DNA from: Antennarius striatus
Taxonomy: Eukaryota > Chordata > Actinopteri > Lophiiformes > Antennariidae
Assembly: GCF_040054535.1 (NCBI RefSeq)
Contig: NC_090780.1
Coordinates: forward strand, 9,948,501 to 10,012,500
DNA: 64,000 bases
Direction of reading: 5' to 3'
Shown: positions 30,101 through 41,135 of the stretch, piece after piece
Numbering within the stretch: position 1 is the first letter of the stretch
How the letters are laid out: each line of letters opens with the position of its first letter
Position numbers and translations under genes: made by a program
The notes under the pieces: model-generated
What the model saw: the letters and a program-made list of their open reading frames with translations, nothing else
Databases searched by the model: none
Told to the model about the DNA's origin: nothing

Positions 30101-31043
30101 GTTCAAACTGGATCAGCTCAAAGTGTCGCAGTGCAGCTGTTCTTACATAAAGACACACAACAAACATCAACATCAAGCCTGAACCTGATGTTTTCAATTT
30201 CTAGTTTTGCGTTCTTCTGTACTTGCTCTTCAAATAATGACCTTCCTGTTGCAGATCCAGATCCCAGGGAAGGTTTCACACTTGAACCTTAACAGTATTG
30301 CTGTGTCACACCAGTTTCACAACACTGGATCCAGACACAATGTGAACAGATGTCTGTTTGTCTGCTGTTATGACCTTACAAGACATCACAGAGGTGGAAC
30401 AAACTGATGCCCCATTATCACTTCATTACCTTCAATGGCAGTTGATGGTGCTGATGTGTTCAAACAAATTAGCATACCCTTGTTGCCTGTGAGGTACTGC
30501 ATCTTCTGCTGTAAGAGTATTTACTCTGAAATGGAACTAAATGTCCCTGAAAACAGTTTTTTTTCCAATCTGAAAATGGCTACTGATGCAGATGCAGGAT
30601 TACTGCTCCTGTGGAAGGTGATTATTACAGTACAGGATGTTAAAAACAAATATTTAAGTTTTTAAAGTTGTAGTATAGATAGAAAATTGGTAAGAATAAT
30701 CTTGAACTTCTTTTAATTTGTTGTTTTATTTAATATTTCACTGTCTTATTAATGTGTCGCTGCCACATTTGGGCTATATTCAGAATATCCAGTGGGACAG
30801 GGCCTCCCTCCAAAGGGCTCAACAGTGCTGTGAAGACATGTTCATGACTGCTTAATAGATCACAATGAGAAAAGTTAAATGTCACTGCATTCAGTAATTA
30901 TGTGTGTAAATCTCACTAATGACAGTATTGGTGTCCCAGTTCCAGTGAACAGAGGGGCGGTGCTCGGTGCAGCACTGTTCACATTGATATCTTTTATCAG
31001 CTTGGCATTTGTCTGGATTGCTGTATCTAAGAGACTGCGCTAG
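27093..31043 (+). CDS. Unrecognised acidic repetitive type I membrane protein (podoplanin position)
   Basis: Exons 27093-27174, 28084-29970 and 30940-31043 join in phase 1 at each junction to about 690 residues. Exon 1 encodes an evident signal peptide: MNSMLKASSLQLLVLF, then LNIQLCSSLPI. The next 630 residues are dominated by Glu, Asp, Pro, Ser, Thr and Val, lack recognisable domains and contain three tandem 29-residue repeats (29241-29501) with PLYPAEEE cores. The last exon encodes a hydrophobic span from GAVLGAALF to FVWIAV (about residues 662-685) and a short basic tail SKRLR before TAG. So a heavily acidic ectodomain, one membrane span and almost no cytoplasmic part. In mammals PDPN, also a signal-peptide/single-span protein, lies just upstream of PRDM2 in the same orientation, so pdpn is a candidate by position; I see no sequence proof, and podoplanin is much shorter. 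Confidence 0.7.
28084..29970 (+). CDS. Long acidic ectodomain exon
   Basis: A 629-codon open exon starts after acceptor tcaattacag and ends at donor gtgagg (29971). Its length without a stop and its strong amino-acid bias mark it as coding. It contains three tandem 87-nt units at 29241, 29328 and 29415. Without the splice the frame would run to 30041. Confidence 0.85.
30940..31043 (+). CDS. Transmembrane exon of the acidic membrane protein
   Basis: After acceptor ttggtgtcccag the phase-1 join gives VPVNRGAVLGAALF and a 24-residue hydrophobic span, then SKRLR and TAG at 31041-31043. A donor (gtaagt at 31050) follows six bases later, so the stop lies just inside the exon end. Confidence 0.7.
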
Positions 31044-31164
31044 ATGCAAGTAAGTTCAACACAATGTCTGAATCTATACTTAATTTTGAAATGATTTAGT
31101 TCCTTGTCATAGCACAGTTGACATACTCTATATAATACATTGCTATTAATTATTTCTCTTTTAG

Positions 31165-31390
31165 GAGGACACTGATAAGAAGATTGAGAAAGACAATCGT
31201 AGCTTGAAGCACTGAGAAGAACAAGGTTCTCTGAATTGGACTTTTTACTTATTAAAAGTTCAAATTCTACAATTTCTTCAGAAATGGAAGGAAAGACAGG
31301 CTCTCTACTAATATCAGCAATAATATTCTGCCGTAAAAGTGCTTTTAATATTCTTCATACCTTAAATAAAGAAATATCAGCAAGTAACGA
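31165..31390 (+). other. Last exon / 3' UTR of the acidic membrane protein gene
   Basis: The acceptor ctcttttag at 31156-31164 opens an exon that would be in frame with the preceding one: EDTDKKIEKDNRSLKH then TGA at 31213-31215. It is untranslated unless the TAG at 31041 is bypassed. A polyadenylation signal AATAAA lies at 31365-31370. Confidence 0.5.
31365..31370 (+). terminator. Polyadenylation signal AATAAA
   Basis: Canonical signal 150 bp after the last reading frame of the acidic membrane protein gene. Confidence 0.55.
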
Positions 31391-31984
31391 GGTGACAATA
31401 TTTATGAAACATTGTCATGTTTGTTGAGGTGAAGCAAACAAACTATTTTATATGTATTTGGGTCAAAGACAGGTGCCTTGTGGTGTTTTCTTGTATACAA
31501 ACAATTTTTGTTGTAATTTGGGAAGTATTATGTATAAATTTGTGGATACATTTCATTTTCCTAAAAAATTGCAAATGACCATTTACAATATATACTAACG
31601 CATCAGTTAATAGATTTCTATCCTTGTCTTTACGTGTGGATCAGCAGATTAGACTGAAACCACAGCTTATCAAATGTAATTTTTTTTTAAAAACAACAAC
31701 AACCAAAAAGTCCTTTTGCAAAGTATTAAAAATAAAAATATATATAAATGTAGGAATCTGATTCTTCATCCACGCGAGATTTTATCAGGTTCTGCGTGTC
31801 CTCCCTTCCCCCCAAATTCTCGAAATAATGTGTTGTGTTGTGGTTTTTAATGTGTCCCGCTGACATAAAAACAAATAGAGACATTCCATTGTATTGATCA
31901 CCGGTGCTACTAATGGTCAAACACTCCACAGTTCCTTTAATCTTCACCACTGCATCATAAAAATGCATCAAAGTATAATAAAAC

Positions 31985-32185
<201 letters not shown>

Positions 32186-32460
32186 TTTTCACAGTTCCTC
32201 CACTCTGCATTTCCACATATGATCATAAACCTATTTTGACCTAATTTAAGATGATTATAAATGAGTCATTTTTTATAGTGTACTAGCATAAATAACACTG
32301 ATTTAAATAAAGTTAAAGCTATGATAGTCATGATCTATAAAACCAAGTGTACTACACGTTGAGTTTTATTAAATATTCTGATGATTATCATGTTCTGTGT
32401 TTGAAACAGTTGGTTAAGGTTAATGGAAACTTTGCTTAACACAATCTTGAATGTTCTTGT

Positions 32461-34556
32461 AAATGTTTTTATTAGACAACATATGCATTCCACTGATTGG
32501 CTCACACATGCTTGTAGTGCATTCACACCTCCTACATCTATCTAAACCCCTCGCATCCCCTGGAGCATAGTCTGTTGACAACAGTTCGCTGCCACAGGTC
32601 TGTGTTGCTGATGGTGTCAGGCCAGTGTATCTGGAGGATCCTTCTCAGGCACCTGTTGATGAAGGTCTGCACTTTCTTGGCGGTGGTCTTCGCAGTTCTC
32701 CATGTCTCCATACAGAAGTACTGAAGTTGAATAGAAGTTGAACAGCCTGATCTTTGTGCAAGTTGACACCACTTTGGCGTCCCAGATTTTCTTAAACTGC
32801 AAGTATGCTGTCTTCGCTTTGCCGATTCATGCTCTGATCGCCCTGTCTATCAATAATGCTGCCCAAGTATGTGAAGGTTTCTATCTCTTCCAGCTCGCTC
32901 CCATGAAGCGTGACTGGGTCCTCACTTGTTATATTGATTTAAGGATCTTGGTCTTCATGAATCTTGAGGCCAACTTGTGATGAGGTGGCTGCCAGCTCTG
33001 TTGTCTTATCCTGCATCTGCTGGTGTCTGTGGGAAAGTAGTGCCAGTCGTCAGTGAAGTCCAGGTCCTGTAACTGGTCAAACAGTGTCCATTGAATCCTG
33101 CTTTTTCTGTCTGCTGTTGCTGTCTTCATTGTCAGATCGATTGTCAGAAGGAAGAGCACTCCGTAATGACGTAGCAGCTTCCAGAGGGTATTGCGATCCA
33201 CGCTTTCTCGTAGTCGATAAAGTTGATGTACAGCGAGGAGTTCCACTCTAAAGACTGCTCGACAATGATGCGCAAGGTAGCGGTCAATGCATCATCTGTT
33301 CTGCTATTCGCAGTTGATATTTAGGTCTGTGTCTGCTGGGATGATGTCTGGGGGACTTGGAGAGACTGGTCTGTTTAGGAGCACTTCAAAGTGCTCTACC
33401 CATCTATGCAGTGGTTGCTCTGTTCCCTCTGATGTTTCCTTCCTTGTCTCTGACTGGTTGTTCAGGCCTGCTATACTTCCCTGACAGTTTCTTGGTGGAG
33501 TCATACAGCTGCTTCATAATGTTACTGGCTGCTGTTTCTTCTGCCTCCTCTGCCAGACTGTTAATGTACTTGCCTTCATTAATGTCTGCTCTTGCGCTCT
33601 TTTTCACTTCTTTGTGGCTTTTGTGAAGTCTTGTTGAAGTCTTGCTGCTCTTGTCCTGCTGTTGTTCACTGCTGCCTTCTTCTGCTTCCTCTCTTGGGTC
33701 TTGCATAGTGTGTCAGTCTATATCCACTCCTTATGTTGGTGCTTCTTGTAGCCTACTACTTCTTGGCAGGTAGATGAAAGTGTCTCTTTTACCCTCTGCC
33801 ACTGGTTCTCAATGGTATTTTCAAGAAGTTCCTGCAGCACTTGGTACTTATTGGTGAGAGACAATCTGAATTCCTCTCTGATCTTAAAATCTTCCAGCAG
33901 GCTATACTTCTGCCTCTTTGTTGTTGTTTCCATCCAGTTCTTCTTCAGCTTCAGCTTCAGCTTGGATAGTAGCAGGTGGTGATCTGATGCGACGTCTGCT
34001 CCTCTTCTCACCCTTATGTCGTGTAGGGGCTTCCTGAATTTCTTGGCCTTGCAGATGTGGTCAATCTGGTTCTCAGTCACAAGGTCCAATGATACCCAGG
34101 TAGCTTTGTGAATTCTTCTGTGGGGGAAAATGCTGCCACCGATGACCAGATTGTTCATTGTGCAGAAGTCTGCAAATCTCTTGCCGTTCTCATTCATCTC
34201 GCCCAGTCTGTGTCTTCCCATAACTTCTTCATATCCGGTGTTGTCTTGTCCAGTCTTGGCATTTAAGATTGCCCATGAGGATGTTAACATCTTTCTCTGG
34301 ATACCTGGCCATGACATTTTGTATTAGGTAAACAGCAGTCCTATTCTGTGCTTGCTTGGCAAGCTTACTCTGGGTATTGCGTGGGGTAAGCTTTCCAACT
34401 TTCTGACTGAATCATTAAATTAGTTTCTGCTCCATGCTGCAGAAGAATATCTTCTTCCCTGTTCAAGCCCTGTCTTGGGTTCATTCACAAAATGTCTTTA
34501 TTAGACAACATATGCATTTTCATTGATTGGCTCATACATGCTTGCACCTCCTATAT
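32461..34556 (-). mobile_element. Decayed second LINE family, bracketed by direct repeats of about 70 bp
   Basis: On the minus strand, 33718-34317 encodes an endonuclease part (NAKTGQDNTGYEEVMGRH, FADFCTMNNLVIGGSIFPHR, RIHKATWVSLDLVTENQIDH, GADVASDHHLLL), 33304-33706 a linker (QLYDSTKKLSGKYSRPEQP, HRWVEHFEVLLNRP), 32929-33246 polymerase pieces (RNTLWKLLRHYGV, QWTLFDQLQDLDF) and 32617-32802 the C-terminal region. The frames are broken, and the central polymerase between about 33250 and 33300 is deleted. It belongs to a non-LTR family different from the copy at 5610. Near-identical sequence (attagacaacatatgcat, tgattggctca, cttg) stands at 32461 and 34490 on either side. Confidence 0.78.
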
Positions 34557-34959
34557 GCTGTTTGTAAGTCAAGTAGACCTATCACTTTCCGGTTCTGTCA
34601 TGCAGCATAAGAAGTCCTTCCATAAATCACACTTGGCAAGCTGCAGTAGCAGCTATATGTTAACATTTCTAAGGAGGTGACGGGAACATGCTGTTCTAAA
34701 TTAAAGCTGTAAACTCTCCTCTGTACTAAATGTCCACCCAAGTGAATTAGGCGTTTCTCATTTTAAATGATGTGTGTGTATTTTTACTTGTTCAGACGGA
34801 CAATGATCAGAGTAAATGTGAAACAGGAATGATGGCCTTTAAATAAAACACATTATTTTACATAAGAGGTGTCAGATCAACAGATTATGAATAAAATTAC
34901 ACACTATATGTATTGTAACAAAACAAATTACTCACACTATATGAATAATATTTTAAATA
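34557..34959. other. Intergenic, no gene seen
   Basis: AT-rich single-copy-looking sequence between the decayed LINE and the next repeat. No coding or structural signal found. Confidence 0.6.
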
Positions 34960-35385
34960 TTAGCAAGTAGAGCAGTTAATTTATATTACACCATTGAAAC
35001 TCCAGGCAATTCAAGTGCTTTACAGATTCATAGAACAAAACACAACAATACGACAACTATGTATAATACATTAACAGTGACAGAAAAGGCATCCAAGCAC
35101 AGAAACATTCCAAGAAAAAGGCAGTAAAGACCAAATAAACCAGGATAACAAAATAAAGAAATATTACATTAAGGAAGACATATAAAAGCAGATAAGCAAT
35201 TCATTTTTTATTATTCTTGGGAAAGTTGTTTGTTCCACATGATCGTTTCAAGACCTGTTTTTTGACAATTTGAGCAGACGTCAGGTACTCAACGGAAACT
35301 AGACGGCACTTTAATGTGCTTGGTTCTGACTCTTTGAACACAGAGTAAATCTGTCCCAGATGATCTGAAGGGTCTCAATACAATT
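34960..35385. repeat. Fish interspersed repeat (same family as 5110-5605)
   Basis: Shares the ordered landmarks agtgctttaca, tttgttccacatga, gagcagacgtcaggta and tgatctgaagggtctc with the copy at 5110. More diverged. Confidence 0.5.
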
Positions 35386-35394
35386 ATTTCAGTC

Positions 35395-35740
35395 GATCCA
35401 TACACTCATTCATTTTCCATACCCGCTTCTTCCTCTGTCGCGGGTCGCGGGGTAGCTGGAACCTATCCCCGACTGGGGGCGTGAGGCAGAGTACACTCTG
35501 GGAACGACACCAGTGCACCGTTGAGCCAAATATAGACAGACACTCATGCACACACTGACACCTACGGACAATTTGAAACTGGCCAGTTAACCTGAAGCGC
35601 ATGTTTCTGGAGGTGGGAGGGAGCTGGAGAACCCAGAGAGAACTCACACAGACACGGGGAGAACATGCAAACTCCGCCCAGAGTAGGACTCAAAACGAGA
35701 AACGCCTTTCTGTGTGGCGAAAGCACTACCCATTGATTAC
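35395..35740. repeat. SINE-like fish repeat, long copy
   Basis: Landmarks are ttccatacccgcttcttcct, gtcgcgggtcgcggggtagc, tggaacctatccccgactgg, gcgtgaggcagagtacactc, acggacaatttgaaactggc and gggagaacatgcaaactccg. The same landmarks occur in the copies at 57465 and, partly, at 16930 and 59768. I know it as a very common fish repeat but do not name it. Confidence 0.7.
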
Positions 35741-36319
35741 AGAAGTTGACTCATATAAACCTAAATCCACTAAGAAGCCCTCTCCTTATTAAAATGTATG
35801 AAATAAGTTTTATTCTGATGTTAACTGAAAACATAACTTTAAAACCTGACTGACAGAAACTTTGAATGAAGGTTTTACTTTAACATTAAAAATACAATCT
35901 CTATTCACTGAGTTTCTGTTCTGAATCAAACTGAGACTTAATCCACTGAGACTTTCACCAGAGCCAGTACTTAAACTCGAAGGTGGTCTATTTCAAACTG
36001 AAAAGGGACAAAGAAAATAATTGAATGAACTACAAACTAAACCATCGTCAAAATTCACTGGAACTATTTGTACAGTGACTGTTGGGGAATAAGGTGAGTG
36101 GGTTTCCCAGCATGTTTGCAGGCGATGTGTTTGATGCTACGAGCCCTGTGTTGGGATGTGTTCTGGGGGTTCAGCAGTGTTCTCTGTTATATAGTGGTTG
36201 GTTATTGTACATGTTTTCTATTTCTAAAACAGAAAATGTTTACTGTGGGTGAGTGTTTGCATGCAAATTAGTGAAATCTCAGCCACTCCTTACAGCCGGC
36301 CAGAGATGTCTTTAGATCT

Positions 36320-36915
36320 TCTTCTTCTTCTTTTCCTTTCGGCTTTTCCCTTCAGGGGTCTCCACAGTGAATCAGTTGCCTCCATATAACCCTGTCTTCT
36401 ACATTCTCTTCTCTCACACCAACTACCTTCATGTCCTCCCTCATTACATCCATAAACCTCTTCTTTGGTCTTCCTCTAGGCCTCCTGCCTGGCAGTTCAA
36501 AACTCAGCATCCTTCTACCAATATATTCACTGTCTCTCCTCTGGACATGTCCAAACCATCTCAGTCTGGCCTCTCTGACTTTATCCCCAAACCTCTAACA
36601 TGTGCTGTCCCTCTGATGTACTCATTCCTGATCCTATCCTTCCTGGTCACTCCCAAAGAGAACCTCAGCATCTTCATCTGCTACCTCCAGCTCTGCCTCC
36701 TGTTTGTCTGGCACCCTGTAGGTGAACAGCACTAATGGCAGTCGTTGTTAACCCGGGCCTCGACCGATCCAGTATGAAAGTCATAGATTTGATTCACATG
36801 TTTGATTTGGAAAAAGTTTTACGTCAGATGCCCTTCCTGACACAACCCTCTGTATTTATCTTGGGACCAGCACAATAAGACACTGGCTTGTGCCCTTTTG
36901 TGGCTACATTCCAGA
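36320..36915 (-). mobile_element. RTE-like LINE copy with both ends but no middle
   Basis: On the minus strand, 36320-36705 is the 3' part (AAG-rich tail, then the region encoding RGRPK, RWFGHVQRR and similar). It joins abruptly near 36705 to a piece that matches the 5' non-coding end of the copy at 57879 (ggtgaacagcac, gatgcccttcctg, aatacagagggttgtg read on minus, gcacaataagacactggctt). The endonuclease and nearly all of the polymerase are absent. Confidence 0.75.
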
Positions 36916-37254
36916 GAGGTCTTCAGATGCATATCGTCTAATCTGACACCATAGGAACAGTGAGCGAGTGTTTGGAGGTGGATTGTAGGCCGCTCACCCA
37001 ATCAGAAGCCAGGAATCGTACTGGTATATTATACACTATTTTTCTACTGGCTGAATAAATAAAATGTTTTTTTCTTTATTTTTGATTGGGTGAGACCAGA
37101 CAGACCTGACTGCAGTATTAATACGTCACTTATTTATACTGAAGTATTCAAATTAATGTCTTCGGAAGTGATTATAATAATAATAATAATTTGGAAAAGG
37201 TCTGACAGAAGAGAACCGTACATGCTGTGTTTCATACTGTACATTATGTTCTGT

Positions 37255-37280
37255 GAGTGTGTGTGCGTGTGTGTGCGTGC

Positions 37281-37341
<61 letters not shown>

Positions 37342-37352
37342 AGAGAGAGAGA
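37255..37352. repeat. (GT)n microsatellite with (GA) end
   Basis: GT run with interspersed GC units, ending gagagagagaga. Confidence 0.95.
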
Positions 37353-37734
37353 CAGCCATACGTTTGTTTTCATACATTTTGAGATTTCCAAGATGAGATT
37401 CGCTTCTTTGTGAAATTCTGGTTGGTGTTAATTCAAGCTCCTTATATTTGTTAAAGTTAATGTGATAATTGTGGTTCATATTAGCATCTTTAAAAAAAGT
37501 GTTTACGTCTATGCTGTTAACTGCAATTATGATGTCTCCTGCTGGTGCATTTTGGGTATCTTCATTATGTGGGTATCTTCATTATTTGCCCTATATATTA
37601 ATTTTTTAATTTGTTAATTAATAGATTAAGCAAAACATGTCGAATTGGTCACCTTAATATTTTAAGGAAAACAATTGGGTCTGGCTTTTTGAAAAAGAAG
37701 AAGAATCTCATGTGATTTCTCAGTTGATACTCAC

Positions 37735-37780
37735 AGATGATAAGCAGCACTCGTGTGATCGCCGTCAGTCTGACGGACAT
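37735..37780 (-). CDS. Possible minus-strand signal-peptide exon, orphan
   Basis: On the minus strand ATG at 37780 opens MSVRLTAITRVLLII, a short basic-then-hydrophobic signal-like peptide, and ends in phase 1 at a perfect donor GTGAGT (37734-37729). Fish immunoglobulin-type receptor genes often begin this way. I found no matching second exon at lower coordinates, where LINE sequence follows. It could be chance or a relic. Confidence 0.22.
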
Positions 37781-37859
37781 GAGTAACTGTGGTGGAGGAG
37801 TGGAGGAGGAATCTGAAACTGTTGGAGCAATAAAGGTCGAGCACATATGAAAAGAGGAC

Positions 37860-39500
37860 AGGAATTAATACAACTGATCAAAAGCTAGCTGAGCTACTGA
37901 GGCCACAGACATGAAAGAAGTAGTTGAAATGTTTGACGCCATTCATCTTGGGTCAGAGCATATCTGACAGAATGCAGATCATAAAGAAACCCTGGCTGCT
38001 TCCAATGAATCCTTTGAATGATGAATAAGGTTGAATCTATAATACCTTAATCAAAACTTCAGCTGAAAAGCACAACTCACACAGATTCACACTTTCTGCA
38101 ACACATTATTGCATAATTGACAACGTCATCTTCTTTTCCTCTCGGTTTAATATGTCGGGAGCTAAATGTTACTGCAGACAGACTCACACATATATCATAT
38201 TCCCACCCTCAGTTTTTACAGCCAGGACTTAACTGTCATTTACAGTCCCACTGTGAGATTTCACGACACCAACTGTGAGCCCTGTTGTACCAGGTTTCAC
38301 ACATTTCTACAGAACAGACTTAAACCTGAAGACACAACCTGTCAATGGGAGCACAGTGGCCTCTAGTGGCCACACACAGTATTTCAATACTGGGAACATG
38401 CTCATGCTTTGCATGTTGGGATCCAATAACATATATCTTTTATGTGATACACCAACACACATGACACACCAACACGCACATTAACCATATTTCAAACAGG
38501 AAATGTATGCTTGACCTATCAGAGAGCAGAGGCCCTCCATGAACGCATGAGGACACCAGAGAAGAAACCTTCTCCCTGTCTTGATCGTCTTATCTTCTAT
38601 CGTGAATGAAAGAAATTAGAATAATTATTTTTCAATTCTGGGGTTATTTTTTAGTGCTATTTTGGACAATATAACAACAAATAACATGACAAAAAGGAAG
38701 CGATGCTGCCTTAAACTGAAACATCTCAGGTTCTACAACCTGTTTCCTGATCCTACTAGACAAAAGACAAAAGATATTAATTTATACTTTCAAGAAACAA
38801 CTGTCTGGTCATTTTACACATTAACAGACATGTGACAGAAACTGAAATTGTGATATTTTGAGTGCCTACAACATGATAGAATGATCATCATACTAAATGA
38901 ACATCTGAAATCATCCAAACCAAACACTGACCTTTCCTGCATGTTGGGTGGAACTTGTTCAGGACTGCTGCATTACTGCCTTGTGTTTTAACAATGTGTT
39001 CTTACAAAAATACACTGACAACTTAGTAAATCTACTGTTTGAAAAGACAAAACATATCTGGTGTTCTGCTGAATACTATCATTTATAATGAGTGGTTACA
39101 CAATATTTATTTTTTGTCAGATGAGTCATCTTTCCCTTTTGTATTGTCGATATATTTCAGGGAATGAACACATCATTTGCACCAGGGGTTCATGCCTGAC
39201 TTGCTCAGCGTGTTGTAGGACACTTTCACATTCACGTCCTTTATTGTCAACATTAAAGTAAGGAGGCCAAGGGACGTTTCTAACATAAAACGTTCTGCAG
39301 CTACTTATCCTGTGCAGAGTTGATGGGGCCTACCCATGCTAACTTTCATAGTTCAAAGCAGTAGCTTTAATCTGCGGTCTTACTCACACTGGCCTTCTCC
39401 CTCGCTTTCTATCTTATCCAGTTCCTGAGTGTACAAAAGCTAAAATTTGACCTTGACCTAGTTTTCTGAAGGTCATCACTTTCATCCCTTTGCCGCACAA
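37860..39500. other. Intergenic, no gene seen
   Basis: AT-rich sequence without a convincing open frame, exon pair or recognisable repeat end. Short frames present are of chance length. Confidence 0.6.
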
Positions 39501-39503
39501 GTA

Positions 39504-39752
39504 CATTATTTTCTGCACCATAAGGCACACTGGACTATAAGGCGCACATTCAATGTATGGCCTACCTCAAATCTTTTTTCATATCTAAGGCGCAGTGGAT
39601 TTTAAGGCGCATCTGATTATGAGGTGCATCTGGTTATAAGGTGCACCTTCAATGAATGGCCTATTTTAAACTGTTTTCATATGTAAGGCGCACTGTCGGC
39701 TTTTGGGAAAATTAAAGGCTTTTAGGTGTGCCTTATAGTGCGGAAAATACTG
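39504..39752. mobile_element. Tc/mariner-type MITE with TA target sites
   Basis: The left end reads cattattttctgcaccataa; the right end, reverse-complemented, reads cagtattttccgcactataa. TA stands on both sides (39502-39503, 39753-39754). The interior repeats the phrase taaggcgca several times. A common fish miniature element. Confidence 0.85.
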
Positions 39753-39754
39753 TA

Positions 39755-40770
39755 ATGTGATTTTGTTTCATCTTTCTATCTGCAACGGTTGCGAAGATAT
39801 TTGGTGGACTAACGGACAGACAGAAGGATGGACGGACGAACACACAAACGCTGACAAATACAATACATCACCGCTTTGAAGCATGACGTAACAACTGTTC
39901 ACGTCAAAGACAATTCAGAGGCCGCAGTTTGCCTTTATTGCATATTATGTCTGAATCCAGGACTTTCTTAGTGTGAGGTCAATCCAGTAACTACTAGATC
40001 TCCCCTAAACTAATAGCTGATCTTATTTTGACGTGGAAATAAACTACCAAGCACAAGTCTGAAGGTCTGGCAAAGGCCTGACAGGGTGAGAATGTGAACA
40101 GACACATAGACAAATGTAGGGCTGAAAACAGTAAATGCAGAGTTGAAAACATTCAAATCAAAGCTAGCGCTCTGTTTATTGTGTTACATCAGCTTGACAC
40201 TAATTTAGTCCCTAGCTGTGTTGGTGGCAGAGCATTATCAAACATAATTGTCTGACAACTAGAATTAGCTACTAACAACATTATGTGGATAAAAACTAGG
40301 TGTCAAGATTAATTTGAAAAATTAAAGAGAAGAGAGACATTTTGCAATTTGAGGTGTCAAGAGTGATGATTGCTTTCTTGACATGTTTTCTACTGTGGAA
40401 TTGTTTTTAATCTTTAGTACTGTTGAAGCAAAAGAATGTAGTATTCACTAATGCATGAGCTCTGTGTTGAATAGAGTCAACTAGAAAAGCTGGGAGACAG
40501 ATCCTGCATTTACTGGTTCTATGTTTTACACTTTCTGATTCATCTTGGCGTGAATCAATATTTAAACAAATCCTGTTACCTTCGATTCTGGTTATAGAAA
40601 ATGTGAGTTTGATGCTGGATAAAACTAGACTAACTTAAAGCTAATTACTTTAACGAGTGCCATTCTCTGTCACTGTGACCCCACAATAATAAAACCTAAA
40701 GAACAACACAACTTGCTCCAGATAAATCTTCATTTTGCGTTTCCCTGCTGTTATGAACTTCTCCCTGGCT
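39755..40770. other. Upstream region of prdm2
   Basis: AT-rich sequence without a recognised gene. It leads into the CpG-rich promoter and first exon of prdm2. Confidence 0.5.
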
Positions 40771-41060
40771 GTTAATGGAGACGCAGACGGTGCCAGCCTC
40801 CGGGCCCATTATGCGCACAGATGAATCTAGAAAGGTATTTATTTGGCACGGCTTCCTGTCGGGCTGCAGCGTGGACCGGGCTGGAGCCAGCGCCTGGAGG
40901 AGCGGAGCGGAGCGCACGGAGCGGAGCGCACGGAGCGTCGCTGCCCACCGCCGCCCTGCTCGACTCTGTGGCCCCATCCGTGTGTGCGCGCAGCCTCTCC
41001 CAGATACCACGATCCGACTTCCAGGAGACACTTTCGACCTGAGCCTCCATCCGCCATTTT
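40770..41060 (+). promoter_or_regulatory. CpG-rich promoter region of prdm2
   Basis: The sequence changes from AT-rich to GC-rich with many CG dinucleotides between about 40780 and 41050, including a tandem motif around 40898-40940 built from gcggagcgcacg. No TATA box is obvious. Position, 1 kb before the start codon exon and followed by a strong donor, supports a CpG-island promoter. Confidence 0.6.
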
Positions 41061-41135
41061 CAGCAGATTGAAAGCATTTAGAGCACAAAAATCACACGTT
41101 CCCGCTAAAAAAAAAAAAAAAAAAAAAAAAAGCAG
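40830..41135 (+). other. prdm2: prdm2 5' untranslated exon (putative)
   Basis: The stretch ends at a strong donor, agcag/gtaagtg, at 41135/41136. It carries no in-frame link to the coding exon, whose ATG lies four bases after its own acceptor at 42041. A run of 25 A residues (41107-41131) sits just before the donor. The transcription start is not determined. Confidence 0.5.

Noticed and set aside
36367..36735. 122-codon plus-strand frame, and the similar frame at 57917-58276
   Set aside because: Both are antisense of the minus-strand RTE-like LINE copies, which explains their similarity to each other.
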